A stretch of 64,000 bases of DNA, taken from NCBI GenBank assembly GCA_963924555.1, contig OZ004584.1, positions 496,001 to 560,000 of the forward strand. The letters are read 5' to 3'. How positions within the stretch are numbered: the first letter of the stretch is position 1; each line of letters opens with the position of its first letter. The position numbers and the translations under genes are program-made. The notes beneath the pieces were generated by a model. The model was not told the origin of the DNA. It worked only from the letters and a program-made list of their open reading frames with translations, and ran no database searches. Source of the stretch: Crambe crambe. Lineage: Eukaryota > Porifera > Demospongiae > Poecilosclerida > Crambeidae. Positions 29,155 to 42,200 of the stretch are shown here, in pieces.

Positions 29155-32100
29155 GTAAGTGAATCATTTCAAATAATTATGGGTCAGGGTTTTATAAGGC
29201 AGTACTCATCAATAACCCATGCATTGTACATAGGTCACTCCTTAGTGAATTTCAAACTGTCATATTTCATTGACTAGCAACCACCATGTGCTACTGGGTG
29301 CACTACAGGAGGTGTGATCACTGGTATGAGAATGCCTATTCATCCAACTCAACCTTTTGCTCCTCCAAGACTCACTCCACCGGACAACCGTCCACTGTCC
29401 TCTTACAGAGTTGGTGCTTACTCCATCAATCTGACTGAAGCCATGCCACCTGCAGGAACAACTAACCCTCCACTCGTTGGCTTCCTCTTCAAGATTTATG
29501 ATAACACGTCTGGTAACATTACCTATATATGGCAGGTACTGCAACTTCTGCTAGAAAGAGCTAGAGAATAATAACCAGCTTTTATTGTAAGAGTTGCCTT
29601 TATATAGTTCATATAAAATTCTTTGTGTGGCTATACTGTTGATTTTTCTTTCTTTGATTACATACACATTTAGCACGATCCAAGGGAAGATTTGGATTTA
29701 TCAAGTCATGCATGTCGAACTGTCGATGTATCGTTTGCTGTAGTGAGCAGTGCAGGACCATCTAATTTTTCTGATGTGGTGACTCTTGAAGTATATGGAG
29801 GTATTATTGTGCATGAATTGAGTGGAATTCGTGTAAGGGAGAGATTAGAAAGCTGTTTTTGAATAACATGCAGAGTCTTCAAGAATTCCTCTACCACCAG
29901 AGATAGTGCAAGTTACAGATGAAGAAGATAATAGAACCGGATTCTTTCAACATGTAGTGGTCAATATCACCTGGCGAAGGCCTGAGAGTGAGTATAGTAG
30001 CTCCTGTCCTTCCCAAAATTTTAATTCGCTCGCACATGTTTTCTAGCTACATAGTAGCTAGTACAGTGTACCCTCGGTTATCAGCACCTCATTTATCCAG
30101 AACCTCATTTATCCGGATTTGGAATGAGCATTTGTAATGGTATTTTTTTTTTGAGAGTGTTTTGCACAGGCACACTGCATAACAATAATCAGTAGTATCT
30201 ACACTGTTCTAGACTGTTGGTACTAGCCCATAATATTAAACTATACAACACAGCATAACCACAACACTAATGCATTTCACTTATCTGGACTAATTCACTT
30301 ATTCGGCAGCCTGGAAAAAAAGTTTGGGATAAAGGTGTCTGGATAACCGAGGTTAGACTGTGCAGGCCGGGCAATTATGGATTTGACCCGACATTTTTGG
30401 CATAGCACTAAATAGGTGCTGATTTCAAACACCTGCTAGTGCAATTAAGCCACCGATTATCGACCAGACCTACTATCAACCATGATGATATCTGAGGTTA
30501 TGAGAGTAAAAACATTTCTTCTAAATGAAAGAGTGATGTAGGCTTGAGTGCATGACTATAAAAAGTACGGAAACAAGGTGCTGGCTATGTACTTCATAAG
30601 CTCTACAGAATTGACAAACCCTACAATTGACATAAACCCTACATTGCTGCTGCCATATTATCCTTTTGGCTACACCTTGCAGCGATGTAGGGTTTATGTC
30701 AATTGTACGGTTTATCAATTCTGTAGAGCTTATGAAGTACATAGCCAGCACATATTTTTTATAGTCATGCACTCAAGCCTACACCACTCTTTCATTTAGA
30801 AGAAATGTTTTAACTCTCACTTGTTTGCATACTTTTTTCAAGGGGCGTTGCTAAGGATGTCAGGATCTAGGAGCAACCCTTTACCAAATAATCTTACCAC
30901 GCCCACCGCAACTCAGCAAAATAGTTTTTTCTGTGTATATTACTAACTGTGTCTACGAAGCGTTCTAGCATTCTAATGTTGTCTACGTAGCGTCTACAAA
31001 GTGTATAAACTAACTGTGCTGTCTACAAAGCGTTCAAGAATTTGAGTGGCCCACGAAGGCACTCGAACGGCGATTGACAGTTAGGACTTGAGCTTTACTC
31101 AATTTGAACAATACCATTCCTTAGATCAGCTGTAAAAAGGGACACTCCTTGACTCAAACCTTTAAAGAGCTGGAGAAAAAATGGAGAGGGAAGAAAAAGA
31201 AACAGAAGAAAATAAGCAACAAGCAAGATGATGTCAGAGTTGGAAATGACTTGGTCCAGTGTGTTAAAGTGATGATTTAATTGTATTCACATTAATTTTA
31301 CTTCAATGATGAAATAATAATATTGATGGTACTTTTTAAATGAGTGAAAAAAAATTGAAATATGTCAGGTAAGGATGGCCCCAGAATCTAGCTGGTAGCA
31401 TTTAGACTATAGCATCTTATCAAGTCAGGCTATGAGTACCAGAATTAAATCTGTAGCCATCTCCAAAGCAGAGATATGACTCCGTGTGGTCGATAGTAGG
31501 TGGCTATATACTTATTATGAAATCATATAAGATTGCCTTATCGAAGCTATTGCTGAGCTATTAGTGCATTGGATGTCATCAATTCAAGCCCAAAGGCCAT
31601 GCAGTTCACTTGATACATAATTCATTCTCATAGACACATCTTATCTAATCAATTATACTGTGATGATCATTTCAAGTGACACTGGATGTTGTGGTACAAG
31701 TCCTCCATCAATGACAATAAATCCTGTACGTATGTGAGCTATAGTTTGTTTTGTTTATTTGTTTGTTTGTTTATATATTTATGCATTCATCATTCATTCA
31801 TTTTTTACTAAGACAAAAATCTGCTCTGTGCAATAATGAATGTTATATTAATAGGATGAGAGGGAGTATTACTCAGTGCTATTTGAAGCTTCCACTCCTC
31901 AGAGTCTTCCAGTGATGAACTGCGCATACATGCTAACAGTAAGTCCCTCACTTCATCTAAGCAGCTTGCGTAGAATAAAGATCATATAGACCTATAGTGA
32001 CTCTTGCTGTGATGTCATGTGACAGAGATCAATTTTCCAGGATTAGCTTAGCAAGAAAGTACTGGTATGTGTTCTATGATGGCTGGTACTAAATACCAAT

Positions 32101-35100
32101 TTCATACTAGCTAATATTAAGGAGCTAAATTATGAAGGGGGCAGCAATGATTGTTACTGGAACTTTCTGTATGTTTTGACTGAATTGCTTCATGCAGGTT
32201 ACTTCAGTTGGTGAGTACAGGAATAGGTCATCTTCTCAAGAGTATACAGTTCAATTCAAAGAAGGTAAGTTTATAGTAACTCCATGTTTTGTTTGTCTAG
32301 TAAGTGACAATATTGTTGAGAATTTACAGAAGCAGTGGCTGACTACATCACATTTTCATGCACAAAGTCTGGGAAGATCAGCAGTTCCAGTATTTTCTAT
32401 TTTGAGTTCGATTTGACGTGGTCATTGGAAGCACATGTGGCACACGTAGAGAGTTTCAACATGACAACAAGGATAGTGAACATTATTAGTTCAGGGATCG
32501 AATCACCTGTCCCTGACACTGAGAGAGCACTGTCATCCATAAGGGCAAATGTAAATATGTTACTGTACAAACATGCAGTGTGTGGAACCTCTACATAAGC
32601 TGGGGTGAAATTTTCATGGATTTCGCACGAAAATAAGGAAATTTATAAAAGTTCACACCTCAATTTTTGTCCCCATGAAAATTTCATGCTATAATTATTA
32701 TCAATAATGATATTCTATTTGTAGGAGGGCACTTATCAGTAATGATCTTCTATTTTGTAGGAGGGCACTTATCAGTAATGATATTCTATTTATAGGAGGG
32801 CACTTATAATTTTTCCCGAGTAATTGATGACGATCAGCATAACTATAGACCACGGTTAAACACGGCTGAGTTCTTCAGATTTGAGGTATGCATGTTTGGT
32901 AGACTGAGGCCATGGGGTGGTGTTCTAATTCAAGAGGTCAGATAATAATTATCATAGCTAGAGAAAATGTCATGCGTAATATTTTAGCTGAAAATATTAA
33001 AATTCATGGTTAAAATTTTTTTGCCTGGTCTACAGCTGGAGATTAACTGGAACATTGGAGCACTTTTCTTCCCACCACCACCATATATATACAACTGTAC
33101 ACTTGATGCCTTGTCACCTCGTCCTTCAGAAGTAGTAAACTTCACCCTGCTGTCCTATGAAGTCCAGTCCCGTGGGGTCAGGATTGTGGCCAGTTGGGAA
33201 CCTCCTGCTGAAGTGAATGGGATTTTACGAAGCTACACCATGTGTGTCACACCCACTCCACTACAAGGCCATGAAGAAGGTCACTCCAATTGCAGAGAAA
33301 TAATTCAGGTGAGTACACAGTATGGAAGAGGAAGTTCAGAGATGTCATCATGCTTTGTAATAAACCTCATGATGGCATCTTCCCAAATTTAATGGTAGCT
33401 ATGGTGGCATCTTTCCCTGCATCTTATCAACTGTCTGCCTTTTCCTCCAATGCCAACTCATCTAGTTAATTGTAGCTAGCTATAGAGTTCCATTCCTTTC
33501 ATGCAGAATGAACTGAAGACGATAAACACAATTCTCACATTCACATCTTCCAGTGATGACCTCTATCTTTATCTCCAGGTGAGCAGAATATCATAGAACC
33601 CTTCAACATAGCTATGTAGAGAATATAATGCAGTGAACAAAGTTGATCTGATCTGGAAGGCCCCCTAACTCCCACAAATTCAAAGTGGGAAGGGGTACAC
33701 ATTGCTCTTACAAAGGACTTTACATGATGTTTTATTTTCAATTTACACTTCAGATGAAGGCCCATAATGATTATGTTGCAGGCAATTGGACTGAACCAAC
33801 TGAACTCACGACGATACCACTTCCATGTGAGTGTTTTGATATTCATTTTCCACCTACATCACTCTAATAATGAAGGATTTCACTCGAATCCAACAGCTGC
33901 CATATCAAGACAAGCAGCTGCTGGTCTTGAGACGGGTCCCATTTTGGGCATCGTGTTTGGGGCAATTGTTGCAGTGATTGTTGTAGTGCTGTGTGTGGTG
34001 TGCACTTACGCCATTTTCAAAACGCTCAGAAAGAGAAAGAAAATGATGAGATTGAGTCAAGTGAGTTGAGTAGCTATGCATGGTCTCATGGGAAGGGAGG
34101 GGGCTGGCGAGAGAGACAGTATAGCATGATTCATAATTTGGAGCCTCTGAATAATGGACACACTTGGGACTCAGTCAGTCTCTATCCTTTGGTTGAGAAG
34201 TTGTCCTCTTTTGGAGTATAAAGTGTATACTATTATTACCAAAGTTTTCACTGCATTCACTCACTATACTGCAGACTACAGCACACTATGATCCAATGTT
34301 TAACACTGTTCGCCTTGGAACAAGAATGACCACTATAAGGCACAATATTGAGCCACATGCCACCTCCCGGGATGACTGGGAACTCTCTCCTACTAATATT
34401 CTCATTGGGGACCCACTTGGAGAAGGAGCTTTCGGACTTGTCTACAAAGGTGATCTAAAAGGACCCGTCAAATGCAGCAAAGTCAAACCTGCTTACAGAA
34501 AAGCTGTTCTTGTCAGCATTGCTATAAAACTCCTCAAAGGTATTGGCTAGGAATTTCTAATGATGATAAGTATTATGTAGTTAGCTATTTTCCAATAAAT
34601 TCTAGACAGTGCCAAGGGAATTGAGAGACAAGATTTTTTATCAGAGATAGAGATGATGAAGAAGGTGTCTGAAGGTCACAATCCACATGTGGTGGGAATG
34701 TTGGGATGTGTGACAGTCCAGGAACCACTGTGTCTGGTCACCGAGTTAATCCAATATGGAGACCTTTTGTCTTACCTGCGGACCAACTGGAAAAAAATGG
34801 TAAAGTGAAGTGAGGCAATTCTAGTGCATAGCCCATAGCTTCATTCCTGGCTGAATATGATACCATCCATTGCATATTAATTTTCCCTCTTCAGTATATA
34901 ACTGGCACAGTTAGAAAAGAAGAGGAAAATTCATATGTGCAGCTGGGACAGATCGCACCTATCGATCTCATCTCCTTCGCCTACCAGATAGCAGCAGGAA
35001 TGGCGTATCTCTCCAGCATTGACATTGTCCACCGAGATCTCGCCTGCCGTAATATTCTTGTTGATGAAGGAAAAAAACTGAAGATTACTGACTTTGGTAT

Positions 35101-36506
35101 GTCACGTGAAATAGATGAGATTTACATCCAGAAGAACAAAAGACGTGTTCCTTATAAATGGATGGCCATTGAGTCCATCATGGCACAAGCATTCACCTCT
35201 GCCTCTGACGTGTGGTCCTATGGAGTTGTCCTCTGGGAAATTGGAACTCTAGGTACATGGACCCACTTAACCTTTAACCCTTCCCCCTACTTAGCTATGT
35301 TTTGATGTGATTATAGGGGGTGTCCCATATCCTGGAGTTCCTAATGAAGCACTCCTCCCTTTACTGAAGAGAGGGCACAGGATGGAAAAACCCGACAACT
35401 GTTCACCAGAAATGTGAGGCTTACGTATATGAATTACTAGTGTGTTAACTGGCTAGACTGTCATTAGAATAAAAACTTGCTGAACTAGTTCCTTCTATTT
35501 AGTTATCCTTAAAATAGCTATCTTCATTATTCATTGAGCGAGCACAGTGAGTGAGCTGACTCTCAGGTCATGATTATGTACATAGCTAGCTATCTAGGTC
35601 TACACTCCAAAATGCCTCAGGCATACATACTGTATGTACTATGCTTTGTTGTAAGCATTACAGCCTTTTGTGTATGCAGCTGCCTGAATTGAATTGGAGC
35701 CTATCAGCTCTAAAAAGCTATAGGAATACTTGTTTGCTCGCTCGCTCGCTCACTCGCTGTCAAATGTTGCACATTGCTAGAGTCCATGGCTGAACGAACC
35801 ATTTTCTTGCTATATATTTTTAAGCTCAAGCCATTCTCAGGCTTAATTTATCATAATGATAATTCATCATAGGTATGAAATCATGTCCTCTTGTTGGCAA
35901 GAAGAGGTAACCAAGCGACCATCCTTCCCTGAATTACAAGCCAAGTTTGACAACATGCTGTCAGCTCATGGAAACAACCCTTACATCGATTTATCGGCCA
36001 TCAACCCAGACAATTTGTGCTATACTGTCGAAGCGGACGAGTCTGAAAATTCTCTTAATGTTCTGCCTTCCAAAAGACTTCCAAGTGGCTTGGGTAGGCC
36101 CCTGTCATCACATATGGCTCATATTTCAACTGAAACTCTGCTCCAAGGAAGCAAGAATGATTCAACTGAGGTCTTACAAAGGAGTTGTTCTCCTCTAGCA
36201 ACTCCTCTAGCATCGGAAGAAAAGCCTCATTCATCTAGTCCCATGTTGGATAAAGATGTTTTTATAAGACCATCCAGCATGATTCTCCTGCACAGCCTAG
36301 ATTCTGAAGAGAACAGATATGTAAAGGAGCCCTCTTCAACCTTAGCCTTGCCTGGTGATGGAGAGGTGATCAAGAGAGGTGGTAGTGTTCGAGTGACAAG
36401 CAAAGGTCATGTGACTAGTACAAAGATGAGTCGAAGCCACGATGCACTGATGATGGCAAAGGACATTTCACATCCACCCCCAAAAATTGAAATCACTGAG
36501 AATTAA
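28439..36506 (+). CDS. RTK-3: complete receptor tyrosine kinase (1227 aa)
   Basis: Predicted plasma-membrane receptor with tyrosine kinase activity; ligand unknown. Exons: 28439-28648, 28736-28822, 28883-28972, 29041-29154, 29278-29535, 29674-29800, 29874-29987, 31634-31725, 31855-31938, 32198-32264, 32330-32550, 32796-32885, 33036-33308, 33507-33578, 33754-33826, 33897-34060, 34275-34539, 34606-34799, 34895-35252, 35317-35413, 35873-36506; total 3684 nt, all phases fit. Residues 1-25 are a signal peptide ([11 protein letters not shown]); 26-175 a Cys-rich box; 190-330 and 330-414 FN3-like units; 414-520 another beta-rich unit; 560-655 a clear FN3 (VASWEPP...GNWTEP); helix near 670-695 followed by RKRKK; kinase about 750-1045 with [26 protein letters not shown] and [10 protein letters not shown]. 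The tail has NNPYIDL and ends EITEN. The start was chosen because the paralogous leader match stops there and a signal peptide follows. Confidence 0.92.
30064..30361. mobile_element. Tigger/pogo-like MITE in RTK-3 intron 7
   Basis: Starts cagtgtaccctcggttatc and ends gataaccgaggttagactg. Internal copies of catttatccggat occur. The paralogous RTK-4 intron (around 40800) lacks it. Termini of the CAGTG...CCTCGGTTATC type are familiar from pogo/Tigger elements. Confidence 0.7.
30500..30819. repeat. Long fold-back element in RTK-3 intron 7
   Basis: Arms of about 150 and 140 bases (30500-30650 and 30679-30819) are inverted copies around a centre of about 28 bases. Nearly identical peptides therefore appear in open frames on both strands; they are not genes. 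RTK-4 has a different fold-back in the same intron. Confidence 0.9.
30830..31630. other. Rest of RTK-3 intron 7
   Basis: Contains repeated gtctacgaagcgtt/gtctacaaagcgt words (30950-31030) and DNA homologous to 41985-42150 and 47100-47450 in the paralogues. No exon was recognised. Confidence 0.5.
32715..32795 (+). promoter_or_regulatory. Triplicated 3' splice site before RTK-3 exon 12
   Basis: The acceptor plus first exon bases (ttctatttgtaggagggcacttat) occurs three times in a row, at about 32717, 32750 and 32785. Only the last continues into the open frame; after the first two, a stop (cag taa) follows at once. The same triplication is in RTK-4 (43200-43286) and RTK-5 (48430-48519) but not in RTK-6. 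Confidence 0.8.
33897..34060 (+). other. Transmembrane exon of RTK-3
   Basis: Encodes [20 protein letters not shown] with [10 protein letters not shown], then the basic stop-transfer [12 protein letters not shown]. It is the reference for the truncated versions in RTK-4, RTK-5 and the relic at 37730. Confidence 0.9.
34140..34255. mobile_element. Fragment of cagtggaacct-family MITE
   Basis: gcctctgaataatggacacacttggg and gttgtcctcttttggagta match the family in RTK-1 and RTK-6. It lies in the intron between the membrane and first kinase exon. Confidence 0.6.
34275..36000 (+). other. Tyrosine kinase domain exons of RTK-3
   Basis: The juxtamembrane [11 protein letters not shown] leads into [20 protein letters not shown]. 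Catalytic residues present are the IAIK lysine, the LSEIEMMKK glutamate, [17 protein letters not shown], and [11 protein letters not shown] with [16 protein letters not shown]. Sequence and exon boundaries match RTK-6 and RTK-7. Confidence 0.92.
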
Positions 36507-36880
36507 AATTATCATTTTATTTTAACCTGCTAGCTATAATGGACAAAGCAAAACAAAACAAAATCATCCTTCATTTTAATGTTTTTATTATTTAAGACAG
36601 CTAGCTAGCTATGTGCAACTTGGATTTTAGATTTTGTTATTTCGTGTGGATATAGTTATCTTGTATCAAGGCCTTAATTGCTTATAATACTCAATTATTA
36701 TGCACTGTGTATTGTTCAATCAGATTCATAATTCATGCAGTTAGCTAATGGAGGGGGGGGGGTTAAAATCCCCCCAATTTTAAAAACATTTATATAGCTA
36801 GCTAGTATACAGTAGCCCCTAGGGTGGAAAGAACAGAACAGTTTCATAGAATCTGCTTTATAATAATGTGTGCAATTATG
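36507..36880. other. RTK-3 3' flank
   Basis: AT-rich flank with gctagctagct words and a short poly-G (36750-36760). No canonical AATAAA was identified close to the stop codon. No gene seen. Confidence 0.5.
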
Positions 36881-38045
36881 AATGTTATGATAAGATGAGT
36901 CTTCCAAAGGTAACAGTAAGTCCTAAATCTCTTGAAGTTTCTATCATGTATTGTATGATTATTGTTAATATTCATGAGTTATGGAGAGCTAAAGTATGAA
37001 GAAAGGGGCCAATATTGTAATGACTATACCATGTGTGCCACACCCACTCCACTACAAAGTTATGAAGATAGTCACTCCAATTGTAGAGAAAACATTCAGG
37101 TGACTATAGCTACACAGTATGGAAGAGGAGTTCAGAGATGTCATCATGCTTGGTAATAAAACTCAGGTGGCATCTTCCCAAATTTAATGGTATGGTGGCA
37201 TCTTTGGCCTGCATCATATTCTGTCTTTTCCTCCAATGCCCACTGATCTATAAAGTTAATCATAGCTAGCTATAGAGTTCCATTTCTTTCATGGAGAATG
37301 AACTGAAGACGCTCTCATGTTAACTTCTTCCAGTGATGATTGTTATCTTTATCTCCAGGTGAGCAGAATATCATAGAACCCTTCAACATTATGTAGCTAT
37401 AGAGAAAACGTAATGAATAAAGTTGATCTAATCTGAAAGGGGGGAATACCTCCTAGCTAACCCCCACAAATTCGGGAAAGGATACACTGCTCTAACAAGT
37501 TGAAGGCTCTACGTGGTGATAGCTATGTCTTCTTGTTCATATAACTATGCTATCTATTTTCCCCCACAGCAGACTATTTTATTTTCAACTTTAGATGAAG
37601 GCTTAGCTACGTTGCAGGCAATTGGACTGAGCCTGTGATGATACCACTTACATCTAATACATGCAAGTATTTTTAGCTCTAGTTAATATTTGCATGAAAA
37701 GATTTTACTATTTTACTCTAATCCAACAGCTGGTCTTGGGACGGGTCCCATTTTGGGCAGTTATGGGGCAACCATTGCAGTGATTGTTGCAGTGCTGTGT
37801 GGAGAAAGAAAGAAAGAAAGAAAGAAATTATCATGAACAGTGTGACTCTAAATATTAATGTAGCTATTATTGTTCTGGCTCCGTTGACAGAAAATTAATT
37901 AATCAACAGCAAGATTTAGAGGCTTTTCATTTAGCTTATCCAGGAACTTCAAGAGACGAAAATAGCTTTCATTCTCTTCATGGAAACATGACAACAACCC
38001 ATGAAATGGAAGACCAGCACCTAGTCTGGTGTTTACCATATGGTA
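36880..38045 (+). pseudogene. Relic of RTK-3/4-type ectodomain exons
   Basis: Degraded copies in order: end of exon 9 (about 36900-36925), second half of exon 13 (37021-37099; YTMCATPTPLQ), exon 14 (about 37296-37359, internal loss), exon 15 (about 37594-37665; contains a stop, AGNWTEP kept), membrane exon start (37729-37800; GTGPILG), then a GAAA repeat and a version of the tail exon (37912-38048). Splice sites and frames are partly lost, so this is a gene remnant left by duplication. Confidence 0.8.
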
Positions 38046-38269
38046 GCTAAACTGGCCGTGGATATCTTGTGTATCAAGGCTCTACATCTGTCCTTCATTT
38101 TTTCAATTCTCTTAATTAATTAATCAGATTCAGCACACTTATATATAGCCATGATTATAGCTATAGAAGTACCCGCCACTGATATTAATTTAGCACGTGA
38201 GCATGTTGCACATGCACAAACACATATGCGCAAGCGTGGTTGCCTGAGCATGAGGAGGTGAAATGAAGC

Positions 38270-38880
38270 TTAGAAAGACATAGAGAGCTGCTGACATTCA
38301 CCAGTTTGATGAGTCCCAGTAATTAAGAAAGGGTATGGGAACTGTCCAATGTCTTGTGGTACCTAGTATGGGTGGTCGTAGATTCAGAGTTGTCTCCAAT
38401 TATACTGGGCATATGGACAGCCCAGCTATAAACAGGGTAATCAATAATGCATACTTTCAAAAATTGTTACAAGAATAATTGACCAGTCCAGACACAGCCG
38501 CAAGAGATTAAATAATCATTGTGTGTGTATGTGTGTGTATGTATTATGGAACAAAAGTTACCAAATTTAGCAGTTCATCAGTTAAGACACAAGCACGTAA
38601 TGCACGACACTCTCAATCTGCTTGAATGGACAATTCATATACACAAATATCATATTAGTAAGATAGCATTAGCTATAGCTGTAGCTAAATCTTCCATGGA
38701 AGTTGTAATACTGAGGGTGTGCAGCGCCGGATGGGCCAGGTGCACATGGTACGGGGAAAGCTGTGAGTCAATGTATACTTTCAAAAATCATTTTAATACA
38801 AGAATGATCAACCAGAGCAGGCACAGCAAGGGATCACTGTCACGGACATTTGCAGTAGCTATCATGTCAGTACATGTTGT
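38270..38880 (+). promoter_or_regulatory. Shared upstream module, copy 3 (before RTK-4)
   Basis: Matches copies 1 and 2 through ttaatacaagaatgatcaacc and the former start region (atcatgtcagtacatgtt). About 345 unrelated bases (38881-39226) then separate it from the RTK-4 start. That insert includes the small inverted repeat ggtgaactatcccc / gggatggttcacc (39110-39150). Confidence 0.55.
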
Positions 38881-39226
38881 TGGGGATACACCTCCACACT
38901 GGACATTACTCCACACAGATGAGTACTAAGAACAGACTGTATACAAGATGATACGTCAATCTACTAGTCAGACTATTCACGCCATAATCTAATTATACTA
39001 GCTAGTTACTAGCGATGTTCTAGAACATTCGAGATAGCTAGCTACATCATAGATATAAGTTTGAGATAGAACAAGCTGTAATTCCCCGGTGGTGAACTAT
39101 CCCCGCGGCTTCCATCCAGTGGCCGGGATGGTTCACCAGATTATAATCCCCCTACATCTGCTGGCAGCAAGGAAATTCAGGAGCATTCCGAAGAGAAAGA
39201 ACCTTGGGATCTACAGCTGAGGAGAG

Positions 39227-42200
39227 ATGTCTAGAACTTTGATAATTCTGTTGGTGTTGCCCATGGCTGTCTTTAATCAGCAGTCATGTTTGGTCCCCTC
39301 AGAGCTTTCACAGCCTCTGAATTTCATAGCAGAAAATAGAGTTCTCTTGCTGACTGAGGGAAGGTGTTTTTTAGGCTGTTTCACACATGGACATCCATCT
39401 TTTGCTGTAAGTATCTATACATTAACTAGTAGTATTAGTAGTAATGCCACCGTTAATATTCTCACTATTAAATTTTCAGCGAGCAAGGACAATAGATCGT
39501 ACCACATATGAGACTTGGCCTTTTCCTATCTTGAATGATAACTCAGACTGCAATGACCAAGAAATTGTAGGTTTACTGCATGCATGCAGATAAAGTACCC
39601 AAAGACTACTAAATTTGTGTTTGTAGGTCCATGAGTGTGTTAGAGGCTGTCGAACATGGCTAACTGTCATCAACAACAACCCAGGATATGACAAAAAAAA
39701 TTGCATTCAAGACTGTGTAAGCTCTGGCTATCCCACATCCAAACTAGCTGTCAAGATTGACATTAATTTTGTTGATGATGATTTTAGCAAAGAGAATGCA
39801 GAGAAGAGCTCATGTGTAATGATCGTAATGATAGATGTATGAATCTGGACACCATTGATCTCTGGATAGCTAGAAGTAGCTGCCTCATCAACTGCCGTAT
39901 AGTAAGTGAATCATTTCAAATAATTATGGGTCAGGGTTTTATAAGGCAGTACTCATCAATAACCCATGCATTGTACATAGGTCACTCCTTAGTGAATTTC
40001 AAACTGTCATATTTCATTGACTAGCAACCACCATGTGCTACTGGGTGCACTACAGGAGGTGTGATCACTGGTATGAGAATGCCTATTCATCCAACTCAAC
40101 CTTTTGCTCCTCCAAGACTCACTCCACCGGACAACCGTCCACTGTCCTCTTACAGAGTTGGTGCTTACTCCATCAATCTGACTGAAGCCATGCCACCTGC
40201 AGGAACAACTAACCCTCCACTCGTTGGCTTCCTCTTCAAGATTTATGATAACACGTCTGGTAACATTACTTATATATGGCAGGTACTGCAACTTCTGCTA
40301 GAAAGAGCTAGAGAATAATAACCAGCTTTTATTGTAAGAGTTGCCTTTATATAGTTCATATAAAATTCTTTGTGTGGCTATACTGTTGATTTTTCTTTCT
40401 TTGATTACATACACATTTAGCACGATCCAAGGGAAGATTTGGATTTATCAAGTCATGCATGTCGAACTGTCGATGTATCATTTGCTGTAGTGAGCAGTGC
40501 AGGACCATCTAATTTCTCTGATGTGGTGACTCTTGAAGTATATGGAGGTATTATTGTGCATGAATTGAGTGGAATTCATGTGAGGGAGAGGTTAGAAAGC
40601 TGTTTTTGAACCAACATGCAGAGTCTTCAAGAATCCCTCTACCACCAGAGATAGTGCAAGTTACAGATGAAGAAGATAGAAGAACTGGATTCTTTCAACA
40701 TGTAGCGATCAATATCACCTGGCAAAGGCCTGAGAGTGAGTATATATAGTAGCTCCTGTCCTTCCCAAAATTTTAACTCACTCACACGTTTTCTAGTTAG
40801 TAGTACAGGACTAGATTGCATTTGACCTGACATTTTTGATGGCATAACACTAAATAGGCGCTGATTTCAAACACCTGCTAGTGTAATTAAGCCACCTATT
40901 ATCGACCAGACCTACTATATATCAACCATGATATCTGAGGAAATAATGTGTGATATTCAATGATCTAAGTAGTTACGTATGTGATATGCGCGGAAGTAAT
41001 TATTGCAGGCAGCACCTGGATAAAAAGTATTTTGATTCACATGTGTGATTTGCTAGCTTGCTGTGTAGAGCAAAGCTGTAAGTTTAGTGGTAAAGTGTGG
41101 CACTCTTTACAAACTATGTTCATTATTATAATTGATAGACTACTGTATCGACTCGGGGATTTAGATTCAACAAGGTAGACTCTATTTCAGCATCTTCTAC
41201 CTCCACCTTGACTCGTTGATAATGATTGGGCTGGTATGCTATTGGAGAACTATTCTTCTTTCATCTGTCCCTGCATACACATAGAAGAATGAACTCTATA
41301 CATAGCTAAAACCATAAAAGAGAGGAAAAAAGACCAGGAACAAGTAAGGGAAAAAGCATTTCGTGAAATGAAAAAAGATGTAGGGATGACCACTGCTCAA
41401 AAAAGTAAGGAAACAAGAAGGATGGAATCTTTGTTCTGTATATCCAGCCAACAATCCCTACATATACGTACATTACTACACTATAATCTGAAGCTACCCG
41501 ACGTATATGTAGGGATTGTTGGCTGGATATACAGAACAAAGATTCCATCCTTCTTGTTTCCTTACTTTTTTGAGCAGTGGTCATCCCTACATCTTTTTTC
41601 ATTTCACGAAATGCTTTTTCCCTTACTTGTTATAATTACACCTGTATAATAATTATTTATGTTCATCCTGAACTATGATTTATCTTTGTGTAGGTTATTT
41701 TCAGTATTCGTTAGTTGTCAATTTATACTGAGCAATAACTACTATTACTAAGTTACCACATATTTATAATTAACTTGTATTAATTTTATAATGTTACAAG
41801 GCCTAGCCAGCTACGGTTGGTAGATATGCCTCTTAGTCTGGGCGAGCAGACCTTTCGACCTTTGTGGGGTGGGGCGGGAAGAAAGGTCTGGAGACTCTTG
41901 ACACTATTCCGTGTTCCGGAGGAATGTAATTAAAATCAATATCCCCAAAGGTCAAAAGGTCTGCTCGCCCAGACTATATGCCTCTGTGTGGTTGATAGTA
42001 GGTGGCTATACATATCTCTTTCCATACTTATTATGAAATCATATAAGATTTCCTTATTGAAGCTATTGCTGAGCTATTGGTGCATTGGATGTCTATATGC
42101 AACATCAATTCAAGCCCAAAGGCCATGCAGTTCACTTGATACATAATTCATTCTCATAGACACATCTTATCTAACCAATTATACTGTGATGATCATTTCA

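Noticed and set aside
41306..41649. Similar peptides encoded on both strands
   Set aside because: They come from the two arms of a fold-back element, not from genes; the same holds at 30521-30799 and 5872-6018.
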